Shown here in pieces: positions 1 to 8,933 of a stretch of 17,402 nucleotides of DNA. Numbering within the stretch: the first letter of the stretch is position 1; every line of letters starts with the position of its first letter. The DNA comes from Russula earlei (taxonomy: Eukaryota > Basidiomycota > Agaricomycetes > Russulales > Russulaceae), in NCBI GenBank assembly GCA_025769875.1, contig JAGFNK010000966.1, positions 1 to 17,402 on the forward strand, read 5' to 3'. The position numbers and the translations under genes were made by a program. Below the pieces are notes generated by a model. That model did not search any database. It was given only the letters and a program-made list of their open reading frames with translations, and had not been told where the DNA came from.

Positions 1-99
1 GTTGCATGAACTCAGCGTGCCCTGACTCAGCTTGCTACAGTTAGCTATAGGGATAATGTAATCTTATCATGCTTGGGGTCAGCATCCCAAAACGTAAAA
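1..99. other. Non-repetitive left edge, no gene seen
   Basis: Short stretch before the 153-bp repeat array. I see no open frame, RNA gene or repeat copy here. The array seems to begin near 100, where a partial unit with the words GGATACAGTACATGAG and AAGTTTCAAGGCAA starts. Confidence 0.5.
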
Positions 100-732
100 A
101 GTCAAGCAGTGAACCCATGATTTGGCTGCATCTGGATACAGTACATGAGGTTCTACTGTCCAAGTTTCAAGGCAATCCATGGATAAATGGTTGAGATATT
201 GCAGTTCAAAATTTTGCACACAGATCTGCACCCAAAAATCAAAACTTCAAGAACTAATGATTAGACACCAACTCTTGGCATGCACCTAGACACAGTACAT
301 GAGATCCCATTGTCCAAGTTTCAAGGCAATCTATGGAGAAATGGTTGAGATATGGCAGTTCGAAATTTCGCACTCAGATCACACAAAAAAATTGAGACTT
401 CAAGAACTAAGAATTGGACCCCAACTCTTGGGCTGCACCTAGATACAGTACATGAGATACCACTGTCGAAGTTTCAAGTCAATCGATTGAGAAACAGTTG
501 AGATATGGCAGTTCAAAGTTTTGCACCCATGTCAGCACCTGAAAATCAACGTTTCAGGAACTAAATATTAGGCTCCCATATTTTAGCTGCAACTAGATAC
601 AGTATAAAAGGTTCTACTGTCAAAGTTTCAAGGCAATCTGTTGAGAACTGTTGAGATATAGCAGTTTTGATTTCGCACTCGAAATGACATCCAAAAATGG
701 GAAGTGCAAGGTCATGTGAAAACGACAGTAAC
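100..732 (+). repeat. Tandem array, about 153-bp unit, left block
   Basis: The core word TTGAGATAT recurs at 191, 345, 498 and 651, giving spacings of 154, 153 and 153 bp. Each unit also carries AAGTTTCAAGGCAA or a close variant, a GCAGTT word after the core, and an AACTTCAAGAACTAA-like stretch. Units differ by many substitutions, so the array is old. Units 1-4 match units 1-4 of the right block (6939-7507) in order better than they match each other, for example CACCCATGTCAGCACCTGAAAAT in unit 3 of the left block against a near-identical stretch in unit 3 of the right. This points to a four-unit higher-order repeat of about 610 bp. Similarity to the right block stops at GACAGTAAC, ending at 732, exactly where retroelement gag sequence begins. 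No coding potential is apparent. Confidence 0.85.
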
Positions 733-735
733 CCA

Positions 736-1370
736 GCCTTACATCAGAAAATATTGGGAATCATGCCAACACCAACTACACTTGCAGCCCTTGTCAAAGC
801 AGCAAGAGAATTTGACAACCTTTTCCACCTATACAACTCCACTGCTTTTCGAGGAGGACGCTCTGTGCGTGAGGATTGAACACTCAAGGATCAGACAATC
901 CATTGGAAATTAACTTGTACCAAGGAGAACCCAATGAACGACCCTGGGAATCCAGAAGTGAAAGGAAACCCCTCACAGATGCAGAGAAAGAATTTCGACG
1001 CAAGAACAACTCTGTTATTATTGTGGAAAGAAGAACATATGGCAAATCAATGTAGAGCAAAGAAAGCAGCCAAGGACGCCAACGACAAGGATCTCGCCCC
1101 CAAACAGTCAGAGCTACAACCATCCAAGATGAAAACATCGAACCTGCACAAGAAGAAAACCATTCCTGTCACATCATTGACAACTTGGAGAGAAACACCT
1201 GCGGACTCAATCCTCTGCCCAGATCTGCTCCTATGGATTTTTAATTGGACCCCCCTTCTGCACCGAGAAGGGACACGGTCCAAATCAGTACAATACAAAG
1301 AGAAATCAATTACCCCAAAGTTTTTACCAAGAATATTCGCTCCCCATCCATTGCCTTAAAAGTTACCCTG
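736..1370 (+). pseudogene. gag: gag remnant with broken zinc knuckle
   Basis: This is the C-terminal part of a Ty3/gypsy Gag, the structural protein that packages the element RNA. In the frame of 742-879 a Gag-like segment reads PTPTTLAALVKAAREFDN, like the end of the capsid domain in related elements, where residues of this type precede the nucleocapsid linker. Near 1013-1060 a CCHC zinc knuckle can be recognised split over two frames: CYYCGK in one frame and EHMANQCR in the next, consistent with C-x2-C-x4-H-x4-C plus one frameshift. A Lys/Asp-rich linker follows. The N-terminal half of Gag, including most of the capsid, is absent. No intact start exists. The exact end of gag and start of the protease region cannot be fixed because of the frameshifts. 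Confidence 0.7.
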
Positions 1371-4300
1371 GTGGGGAAGACAAGTGGCAAAGAGTATTGG
1401 TGCAAGAGCCCCTGCTTGACAGTGGAGCAGGAAGGAATGATAATCCATGAAGATTGCACAAAAACACACCACTTGCACCTCCGAACTATAACCAAACCTT
1501 TGCCAGCACAAAATGTAGATGGAACACAAATGCCAATGGACTAATACACTTTAGCACCATCCAAAGACTTCGCATGCAAGCGCTCACAGTGCGCTACTCA
1601 CTGATGAACAAGCAGAATTCCTTGTCACTAACATTGGAGATCACGACATCATCTTAGGAACAGATTGGCTACAACACCACAACCCAGATATCGATTGGGC
1701 AAATGATACAATCACACTGAGGAACTGCCCCCAAACCTGTCTTACCACACACCCAAGCATAACCATTGCATCTGCATCTGGAACGCAGAATTACCAAATA
1801 CAAGTGCTTACTTTCCCTGAAGAAGAAGAACCTGAGTTTGCAAACATTGCTGCACTAATCTTCCCAGATACTGAATGGACTATTGAACCCATGTGTCGAT
1901 GAACAAATCTACAATGCATTTAGACCAGTAACAATCAGCATAAGAGCCAAATCAACCACAGCTACCAAGCTAGCCCATGCAGAAACACCCCCCAAGACCT
2001 TAGATGAACTTATCCCTGCCCAATTCTTGAAATGGCGATAGGTTTTTGACGAACAAGCCTCCCAATGCCTTCCTGCTCACCAACCATGTGACCATGCAAT
2101 CAATCTGAAACCAGGGATTGCCTGACGCGATTCTGGTATCTATCGACTTACTCCTAAAGAACTACGAGCCCTAAAAGAATACTTAGATGAACACTTGAAA
2201 AGAGGCACTATCCGACCATCAAAAGCAGCTATTGCCAGTCCATTCTTCTTTGTAGAAAAGAAGGGAGGAAATCTACGACCAGTACAAGACTACAGAGCCC
2301 TAAACACAGCAACTGTCAAAGACGCATATCCACTACCTTTGATTCTCGAATTAATTGACAAACTCCAAGGAGCCCAATATTTTACCAAGTTTGACGTACG
2401 ATGGGGATACAACAATATCTGCCTAAGAGAGGGTGATGAACACCTCACAGCATTCAAGACACCATTAGGACTCTTGAACCATTGATAATGACATTTGGTC
2501 TCTGCAATGCCCCAGCCACTTTCCAATGCTTTATGAACACCATCTTAGCAAAATACATTGCCACTGAATGAGTGGTCGTTTATCTAGATGATATACTAAT
2601 CATGGCACAAACCTTGAACTGAACTAGATGACTGGACACACAAGGTCCTAAAGACACTCTAAGACCATGACTTATACTTGAAACCAGAGAAATGTGCTTT
2701 TCGACAAACCTCTATTAGTTACCTAGGCATCAATATCTCCCAAGGACGAATATCCATGGACCAAGACAAGTTAATAGGCATTACAAAGTGGCCTACTCCG
2801 ACCAATGTTACAGAAGTACAAGCATTTCTAGGATTTTGCAACTTCTATCGACGATTTATCCACCAATACTCACGAATGGCACGACCCTTGTTTAATCTAA
2901 CAAAGAAAGAACATCCCCTTTAAATGGGAAGACGATGAAGAACAAGCATTTAGAAAATTAATCCAGGCATTCACGACAGCCCCAGTCCTCATGTTACCTG
3001 ATCATACTAAACCCTTTCGGCTCATCTGCGATGCAAGTGACTTTGCAGTTGGCACAATCCTGGAACAACCTGATGAATTTAACAGATATCACCCAATAGC
3101 CTATTTTTCGAAATCCTTGGACCCTCACACAACAAAATTACATGATCTATGATAAAGAACTCCTTGCCATTGTCTCATCCCTCTGGCACTTCGACACTAC
3201 CTTGAAGGCGCTACACATCCCATTGATCTATGGACGGACCACAATAACTTGACATACTTCATGACAAAACAAAAACTCATGGACGACAAGCCCGATGGGC
3301 ACTCCTTCTCAGCAATTTTGACTTCACTATCACCCATCACCCAGGAACTATGAACAAAGCAGATGGTCTGTCCAGGCTGGCCAGACTTTAAAGAGGGGAT
3401 ACAAAACGAAAATGATGGAAAGGTGCTCCTAGATGACAAATATTTTAAAATTAGAGCAACATGCACCTCCTGCTACAGAACCAATTGGCGACCAAGAACT
3501 TCGACAACAACTATGATCTAGCAAAGACTACGACCCAGAAGTATCTAATGCGTTAGCAATCATTATAAAGAATGGACCAAGACAATTATCCAAAGGCTTA
3601 CAGGACTGGAACCTCGAAGATGGACTAATATGATTCAAAGGAAAAGTCTATATCCCAAACAATGACACCCTAAGAAAGAAAATTCTGAAACTACATCACG
3701 ACTCCCTCACCACTGGACATCCTGGCCAATGGAAAACTTACAAACTAATCAGCCAAAACTATTGGTGGCCAGGAATGCTAACCTATGTCAAAAGTTACTG
3801 TAGACGGTTGCACAATTTGCCAAAGCACAAAGAACTGCCCAAAGACAGAAACACCCCTCATACCAATTACACCAGCTGGAGAAGTATGGAAAAGCATTAC
3901 CATGGACTTTATCACAGACCTACCTGATTTCACAAGGCTTTGACAGCCTCCTAGTCATGGTAGATCAATTCAGCAAAGCAATAATCATTACCCCTGTGCC
4001 ACAAGACAATCACAGCAGATGAAACAGCAACACTAATCATGAACAATGTCTGGAGAAGAATAGGCCTCCCGACACAAATAATATCAGACAGAGGCCCTCA
4101 ATTTGCAGCAAAAGTTACTCAAGAACTATGGAAGAAATTAAATGTCAAAGTATCATTGAGCACAGCATATCACCCACAAACAGATGGAGAAACAGAATGA
4201 GTTAACCAAGAACTAGAACAATACCTACAAATATTTTGCAACCACCAAGCAGACAATTGGGCAGAACTAATTCCCTTTATGGAGTTTGCACATAATGCCA

Positions 4301-4975
4301 GACAACACAGCACTACGAACAAACCCCCTTTCGAGGTCTGGTATGGCTTTAACCCAACATTTGCTCTGCCCCTTGCCTTTACATCAAAGTTCCCTTCAAT
4401 CCAAGAAAGACTAACAAGACTAAACCAGCTCAGAGAAGAAGTAGCTGCCTCCCTGAACCAAGCAACTGAGATCATGAAGCAATCGGGACCTCAATCCCCC
4501 ACATTTCGTTTTAAAGAAGGAGATCAAGTATGGCTGGAAGCCACAAATCTATGAACCACTCACCCAAAAGCAAAACTAGCCCCTCGACACTATGGACCAT
4601 TCAAAGTCATCACTGCCTATCCAGTAAACGTTGCCTCGAACTACCAAAGGTCCTGGAGGATACACCCAGTTTTTCAACCACTCCTGATTAAACCTTACAA
4701 TGAAACCATTGCCCATGGTCCTAACTTCTCAAACCCGCCACTGATACTAGTTGAAGGAGAAGAACAATATGAAGTAGAACAGATCTTAAACTCTCAGCTC
4801 TCCCAAACCGCAAAGGGATCCAATACCTAGTAAAATGGAAAGGGTACACTGCTGCAGAGAAATACTTGGGAACCAGCATCTAACCTATCAAAGCGCAATT
4901 ACTTGTTAAAGACTTCCATAGAAATATCCGGAAGGCGCTTAAAACGATTCCCACCAGGAGTAACCCCTAAACAAC
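1371..4975 (+). pseudogene. pol: pol remnant: PR-RT-RNaseH-IN-chromodomain
   Basis: This is a broken polyprotein for reverse transcription and integration. The protease catalytic motif DSGA is at 1418-1429, with a later DIILGTDWL segment near 1650. RT spans about 2040-2930: SPFFFVEKKGG, KFDVRWGYNN, then FGLCNAPATFQ after a frameshift, YLDD at 2581-2592, and YLKPEKCAF before LGINISQGRI. RNase H carries CDASDFAVG near 3030 and YDKELLAI near 3150. Integrase has an HHCC finger (LHHDSLTTGHPG and CTICQ) and the catalytic triad D at 3904, D at 4087 (SDRG) and E at 4195, which gives exactly 35 residues between the last two. The chromodomain (about 4752-4925) shows EGEEQYEVEQIL and YLVKWKGYTAAE. In-frame stops lie at 2039 (TAG), 2123, 2569, 3514, 3631, 4198 and 4552 (TGA), and 2660 (TAA), with frameshifts such as those near 2478, 2925, 3800 and 3940. 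It is not functional. Confidence 0.92.
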
Positions 4976-5171
4976 AACTCGCATCATGACCTCCATTGAT
5001 GACTATCTTTATCCTTGTTACTGAAGAACTTTTCAGAGAACCCCTGCGAATCACATGCACCCAATCGACCACATGCTATCCCTAAAAGCCATCCATAGAA
5101 CACGAGAGAACTCCCCACAAATGAACAGACTTTGACTTTTCATATGTAAACTACTCCACCTTCCAAAGAAA
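4976..5171 (+). other. Retroelement 3' untranslated segment
   Basis: Sequence between the end of the chromodomain and the nested solo LTR. I see no gene. Taken together with 6068-6096 it would form an ordinary short 3' leader of roughly 230 bp up to the polypurine tract once the insertion is set aside. Confidence 0.5.
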
Positions 5172-5502
5172 CAAGTTGTTACAAAACCATTTTCCTTTTG
5201 CGTCTACTTCTAACCTCTTGCTACGGACTGCTTGCTTGCGTACATCCCTTTACTTACTGGTCTTGGTGATCTCTTACGTCTTGTGATCTCTTCTGTGTTA
5301 TCATGTGATCCATACACATCCAGGTAACACTGGATTGCTGTTACTTTCCCTTTGTTTGGTTCTCTTTCCATTTATATTCACTTCTTAGTTTCGACTGTGC
5401 AATGCTGCGCACCTACTGTGCAGCACAGTTACTTGGTCCTGACTCATTTGTGGCCTCATTCCTATGACTCCTACTTATTATGACTCCTACTATACTAGTA
5501 GC

Positions 5503-5538
5503 ACAGTCAAAGCGCAGCTATTGCTGCGCTTTGACTGT
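5503..5538 (+). promoter_or_regulatory. Perfect hairpin next to the TATA box in solo LTR
   Basis: CAGTCAAAGCGCAGC (5504-5518) and GCTGCGCTTTGACTG (5523-5537) are exact reverse complements around a four-base TATT loop. The flanking A 5503 and T 5538 extend the stem to 16 bp. The stem ends in the first base of the TATATATAA box at 5538-5546. It could act as a protein-binding palindrome or as a structured RNA element; which one is not shown by the sequence. Confidence 0.75.
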
Positions 5539-5546
5539 ATATATAA
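5538..5546 (+). promoter_or_regulatory. TATA box of the solo LTR
   Basis: TATATATAA followed by GCTCAG is a strong TATA-like element about 360 bp into the LTR, where a U3/R boundary would be expected shortly downstream. It is positioned directly after the hairpin at 5503-5538. Confidence 0.6.
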
Positions 5547-6096
5547 GCTCAGTACTTTGTGACCAAAGCCCTAAGCTTGGTCTCTTGTAGAATCCAACCT
5601 ACTCTTGTCCAACATATTCTCCTGCAACCCACTTCACTCTCACAAACTTAAACCACAACCACCTCTCCATTTCATCAACTCTTCACACACCATCTACCAT
5701 CTACTCTTCGCCTTTCCCTTCCTTTCCTAAGAGTCTCTCTTCACTCCCCTGAGAAGAGCTCTCCTCCTTTAAGACCTACCTTCCTCTACTCTCTCTGCAT
5801 TGTTCAAGGTCCCTGACAGACTTGAATGCATATAGCTAGTGGAACCAGCCCTAGTCTATCCCATTATAAACTTACCCTAGCTTCTCAACGGACCGAGTCG
5901 TACTAGGAAGGGTCTATTGGCCATAACCTGCTTAGCATAAAACACTTCGATCGCTGCAGGGATCCTTACTCATTATACACAGGAACCAGCCCGTTTCTTG
6001 AACACCTCTCTATCATCGACTTGTTTTCCGCTTGTGAACTGACATGGCTAGTTACTGTGACACAAGTCCCTACCATTGCAGGAGCAACAAATCTAT

Positions 6097-6110
6097 AAAG
6101 AGGGGATGAA
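6097..6110 (+). other. Polypurine tract of the chromovirus
   Basis: The purine-rich AAAGAGGGGATGAA lies directly before the TGTTATGAAC start of the 3' LTR. In Ty3/gypsy elements this tract primes plus-strand DNA synthesis, and GAGGGGAT directly before a TGTTATGAACC-type LTR end is a common arrangement. Confidence 0.75.
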
Positions 6111-6374
6111 TGTTATGAACCAAGGCCAGGTCCTGGCCATATATTGTCCTATTTCACTCAAGAGAGACCTCTCTCACTTCACATTGCCAACTCCTTTCCA
6201 TTTCTTGGGCTACCCCTCCTGTGGTGCAAGATATCGCTATTGCAAAGGCACTATAACATGACCAGGCACCCGTTTCCTAATCGGGTAATCGTTGCGTGGC
6301 AGCCACATGGCCACCCAGCCACCAAGAACCCAAAACAGTGGCACCAACTCTTAGAAACTGTTGCATAACTCATC

Positions 6375-6475
6375 TGACATCATCAAGGCTCCAATGACAT
6401 CATAGCTGACTGAGCGACTCCACAGTGACCTCATAGGCTCACTAAGCACTCCACAGTGACATCATAATGAGGTCA
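6375..6475 (+). promoter_or_regulatory. Cluster of CRE/AP-1-like sites in LTR U3
   Basis: TGACATCA occurs at 6375, 6395 and 6457, TGACCTCA at 6426, and its reverse-complement form TGAGGTCA at 6468: five near-identical 8-mers in about 100 bp, with CTCCA or CTCCACA words between them. They resemble the TGACGTCA site bound by bZIP factors of the CREB/ATF type. Their position about 140-240 bp upstream of the TATA box fits an enhancer. Binding is inferred. Confidence 0.55.
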
Positions 6476-6611
6476 TTGCTCCACAATGATCAGTAATGTG
6501 CTCAGTAAGCCTGAAACTTGACACAAGCAAGTTTATGCCTCTGTAGTCCTATTGGATGGTACCAAAGGGTCTAGAATAGTTCCAGCTCTTTGTAATCAAC
6601 CCTGTACACTG

Positions 6612-6629
6612 TATATAAGCCCCAATAAA
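6612..6629 (+). promoter_or_regulatory. TATA box and nearby AATAAA in 3' LTR
   Basis: TATATAA at 6612-6618 is followed at 6624-6629 by AATAAA. LTRs need both promoter and polyadenylation signals, and compact arrangements like this are common in fungal elements. Confidence 0.55.
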
Positions 6630-6938
6630 GTATGGCAGTCATCAGACTGTCCATTTGTGATACTCTCCTCTTCCTGGGTACTCCCCTGTGACCGCTCAGT
6701 CTAAAGTCTTCCCTTGTCCTCAAGGTACTCTTCAACGACTGCCTTGTTTAAAGCCCCTTGCTGCACTGGCCTCTACTCTTTGCCTCTGCCTCCTGCAACA
6801 CATACCAGTCCCCATCTGGTATCTTCTAGTCGTTTGGCTCGTCCTCCTGTTCAACACTGTTTACGCCGCGTACCATCTGTTCCGACCCTTGCCCACCTGC
6901 TCCTGAGTCCTTAGTGATCAGCAGTATGTGTCTTGACA

Positions 6939-7507
6939 GGCAACCCATTGAGAAATAGTTAAGATATGGCTGTTCAAAATTTTGCACACAGATCGGCACC
7001 CAAAATTCAAAACTTCAAGAACTGAATATTAGGCTCCCATATTTTAGTTCCACTTAGATACAGTATATAAGGTTCTACTTTCCAGGTTTCAAGGCAACCT
7101 ATTGAGAAATGGTTGAGATATGGCAGTTCGAAATTTCACACTCAGATTGCACCCAAAAATCAAAACTTCAAGAACTGATAATTATGCCCCAACTCTTGGG
7201 CTGCACCTAGATACAGGACATGAGATCCCACTGTTGAAGTTTCAAGTAAATCTATATCTATTGAGAAACAGTTGAGATATGGCAGTTCAAAGTTTTGCAC
7301 TCATGTCAGCACCTGAAAATTGACATCTCAAGAACTGAATATTAGACTCCCATATTTTCTCTGCACCTAGATATAGCATATAAGGTTCTACTGGCAAAAT
7401 TCCAAGGCAATCTGTTGAGAAACTGTTGAGATATAGCAGTTTTAATTTTGCACTTGAAATGACATCCAAAAATGGCAAGTGCAAGGTCACATGAAAATGA
7501 CAGTAAC
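6939..7507 (+). repeat. Tandem array, about 153-bp unit, right block
   Basis: This is the colinear partner of 171-732. Core words are at 6959 (TTAAGATAT), 7113, 7272 and 7426 (spacings 154, 159 and 154). The extra bases in the third spacing come from a short TCTATA duplication near 7252. The block begins directly after the retroelement LTR, inside a unit (GGCAACCCATTGAG), and ends with the same GACAGTAAC (7507) as the left block. After that point the two flanks differ. Confidence 0.85.
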
Positions 7508-8223
7508 ATACACCACAGTGTTAAGTTCATCTGAGTCTGCTAAGGCTAAATTGATTGGGTGAATTAAGTGTATATAATCCCACTGTTGATTTGGGGTGAC
7601 TCATGTTGCATCTTAGGTTACATAACTTGGGAACTGAGCTGCCCTCTCTTAAGCATTCAACTAATTTCTAATTGTTTGGGTTGATATATTTAAAATAATG
7701 TGATGCATGAGAGGACAACAAATCAATCAATTGTTTTAAAATAAATTGTAATCTGAGCTGAGTCAATTCAGTGGCCAATATACCACTGAGTTGAGTTTTA
7801 GTGTGGACTTATCCATTCTTGTCTGTCATGAGATGAGTCATCAGTCCAAGCATCTATTATTATTATTGTCAAAATAAACAGCCGTTTTTGGTGTATTTGT
7901 GAGGGTCTTGATCTTGGTGCATTTGAATGTAAAGCAATATCATGGTGCCGGTTGTCAAGATTCCATCCTGAAGTTGGGGGACCACGATAGCTTGTGACAA
8001 CGTCGTAGTTCGCACCACAGCGGCGTTTGGAGGGTTTCAAATGCACAACGTGTACAGAGGTACACAGTGAACAAAGTTGATCCATCAAATCCGTAGTGTC
8101 CATTCTGAATATACATGGTAGATGCAACAGGCGCGTTGAGTCCGCAATTCAACAGATCATGTAGCTACTTGTTCAAAAAAGGTCCCAAGGTCCAAAACCC
8201 ATATCAACGGAAGACTGGCAGCA
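7508..8223. other. AT-rich intergenic region, no gene seen
   Basis: The first 300 bp are clearly AT-rich (for example 7681-7760). A short (TAT)n run lies at 7855-7866. No convincing coding frame is present on either strand. The part next to 8224 is presumably the 3' untranslated region of the minus-strand CFEM gene. Confidence 0.5.
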
Positions 8224-8933
8224 TCACACGACGACAGCTACAAGAGCTCCAATTCCGCCTGCCACGAGTGCGGCAACGTGTGTTGGCATCACCGTTGCTG
8301 CTGCATTGCCCGATAATGAACTAGCAGTCCTAGTGGACCCCGAGGTGGTTTGCGTGCCCGAGGAGGTAGTCTGCGGTGTCGTGGGGCTGCTGCTAACTGA
8401 GTTTGGACTACTAAGAGTCGTGGGCGCCGTAGAGCTCGTCGTCCCCGGTCCACTGGTGGTCGAACCAGACCCAGAGAATGTGATGGTACTGGATGAACTA
8501 AACTCTGAGCTTGTGTCCGTGGTGGATGGTACTTCAGTTGAAGAAGGCACTATGGAGAACTGCCGTCAAGGCTCAAACTTTGCCTTCAAACTAGATTATT
8601 ACCTGGTCCAGAAGGCCCGGCGCTGGCACATAGGCTCGCAAAGTAGTCTCCTGCCGTTGTGGCATCAGACGCACTACAGGTCTGCCCCACACAAGTAGCT
8701 GCAGATTGGAAGAACGTAGGACTGGTGCAGAGACACGACGTGTCGGTACTACAACGTGGGGCGTCAGCCCAAATGCTGGTGCGACAGGATGGAACTGGTG
8801 AGAAGGTACGCACAGATCGCATCCCGCTTGGGAGGCTGCGCTCTGACCGCAAGCTAAGGCACAAGGTGGGGGAGATGGGGGCCTGTGCCTGGGACAGCGA
8901 GAGGTACAGAAAAAAGAGGATGAGTGGAAGCAT
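8224..8933 (-). CDS. CFEM-domain GPI-anchored secreted protein, 3 exons
   Basis: This is a cell-wall or plasma-membrane CFEM protein; members of the family bind haem or act at the fungal surface. Exons on the minus strand are 8933-8814, 8748-8603 and 8549-8224, with introns of 65 bp (GTGCGT...TTGTAG) and 53 bp (GTAATA...CCATAG). Residues 1-18 form a signal peptide (MLPLILFFLYLSLSQAQA). The CFEM domain covers about residues 24-80, with eight cysteines at 24, 28, 38, 45, 47, 59, 64 and 80, and Asp42 three residues before Cys45, the position of the haem-ligating Asp in studied members. A Ser/Thr-rich stalk follows, and the chain ends in a hydrophobic GPI-attachment tail (ALVAGGIGALVAVVV). Total about 196 aa. 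One problem: the signal-peptide frame and the CFEM frame differ by one base. Removing one base from the C5 run at 8868-8872 makes all three exons join in phase and the total length divisible by three. It may be a sequencing error or a real lesion. Confidence 0.82.
8868..8872 (-). other. Probable +1 indel in a C5 homopolymer
   Basis: Five G on the plus strand (C5 on the coding strand). Upstream the signal peptide reads in one frame; downstream the Cys-rich PCALACGQSAASQAGC segment reads in another. Four C instead of five would join them as ISPPCALAC. Confidence 0.6.

Larger units (their letters stand above)
5172..6067 (+). mobile_element. Nested solo LTR with CAAGT target duplications
   Basis: An 886-bp LTR (5177-6062) starts TGTTACAAAACC and ends TAGTTACTGTGACA, so it has the TG...CA ends of LTRs. 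It is flanked on both sides by the same 5-bp word CAAGT (5172-5176 and 6063-6067), as expected of a target-site duplication. No internal retroelement sequence is attached, so it is a solo LTR left by LTR-LTR recombination. It contains a TATA-like TATATATAA at 5538-5546, just after a perfect inverted repeat. It sits between the pol end and the polypurine tract of the host chromovirus, so it inserted after that element arrived. It is unlike the 3' LTR at 6111-6938 in sequence, so it comes from a different family. The orientation is inferred from the TATA box. Confidence 0.8.
733..6938 (+). mobile_element. 5'-truncated Ty3/gypsy chromovirus, degenerate
   Basis: This is a dead LTR retrotransposon of the Ty3/gypsy chromovirus clade. 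Domain order is gag remnant, aspartic protease, reverse transcriptase, RNase H, zinc-binding HHCC and DDE integrase, chromodomain, polypurine tract, 3' LTR. That order, with integrase after RNase H and a terminal chromodomain, defines chromoviruses. The 5' LTR, primer binding site and the first part of gag are missing: the sequence starts inside gag immediately after the left satellite block. The reading frame is broken by many frameshifts and by in-frame stops that are mostly TGA. A separate solo LTR (5177-6062) is inserted between the end of pol and the polypurine tract. The right edge is TTGACA at 6933-6938, followed by GGCAA, which would be the right target duplication; no left partner exists because of the truncation. 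Confidence 0.9.
6111..6938 (+). repeat. 3' LTR of the chromovirus
   Basis: An 828-bp LTR from TGTTATGAACCAAGG to TGTGTCTTGACA, with TGT/ACA ends, begins directly after the polypurine tract. A TATA box (TATATAA at 6612-6618) and a close AATAAA (6624-6629) mark the U3/R region. The U3 part carries a cluster of TGACATCA-like words (6375-6475). The right boundary is supported by the abrupt return to the 153-bp satellite at 6939. No second copy exists in the window, so identity between LTRs, and thus age, cannot be estimated. Confidence 0.8.

Noticed and set aside
2569..4554. TGA read as tryptophan in pol (alternative code)
   Set aside because: TGG is used many times in the same frames, other stops and frameshifts are present, and at 4198 relatives carry Arg. 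Decay explains it better.
171..7507. The two 153-bp repeat blocks as LTRs of one large element
   Set aside because: The chromovirus has its own polypurine tract and LTR ending directly at the right block, and the blocks are internally tandem, without TG...CA ends. They are better read as satellite flanks.
1..7507. CRISPR-like array from the regular 153-bp spacing
   Set aside because: Whole units are similar throughout, with no short identical repeats separated by unique spacers, and the genome is eukaryotic.
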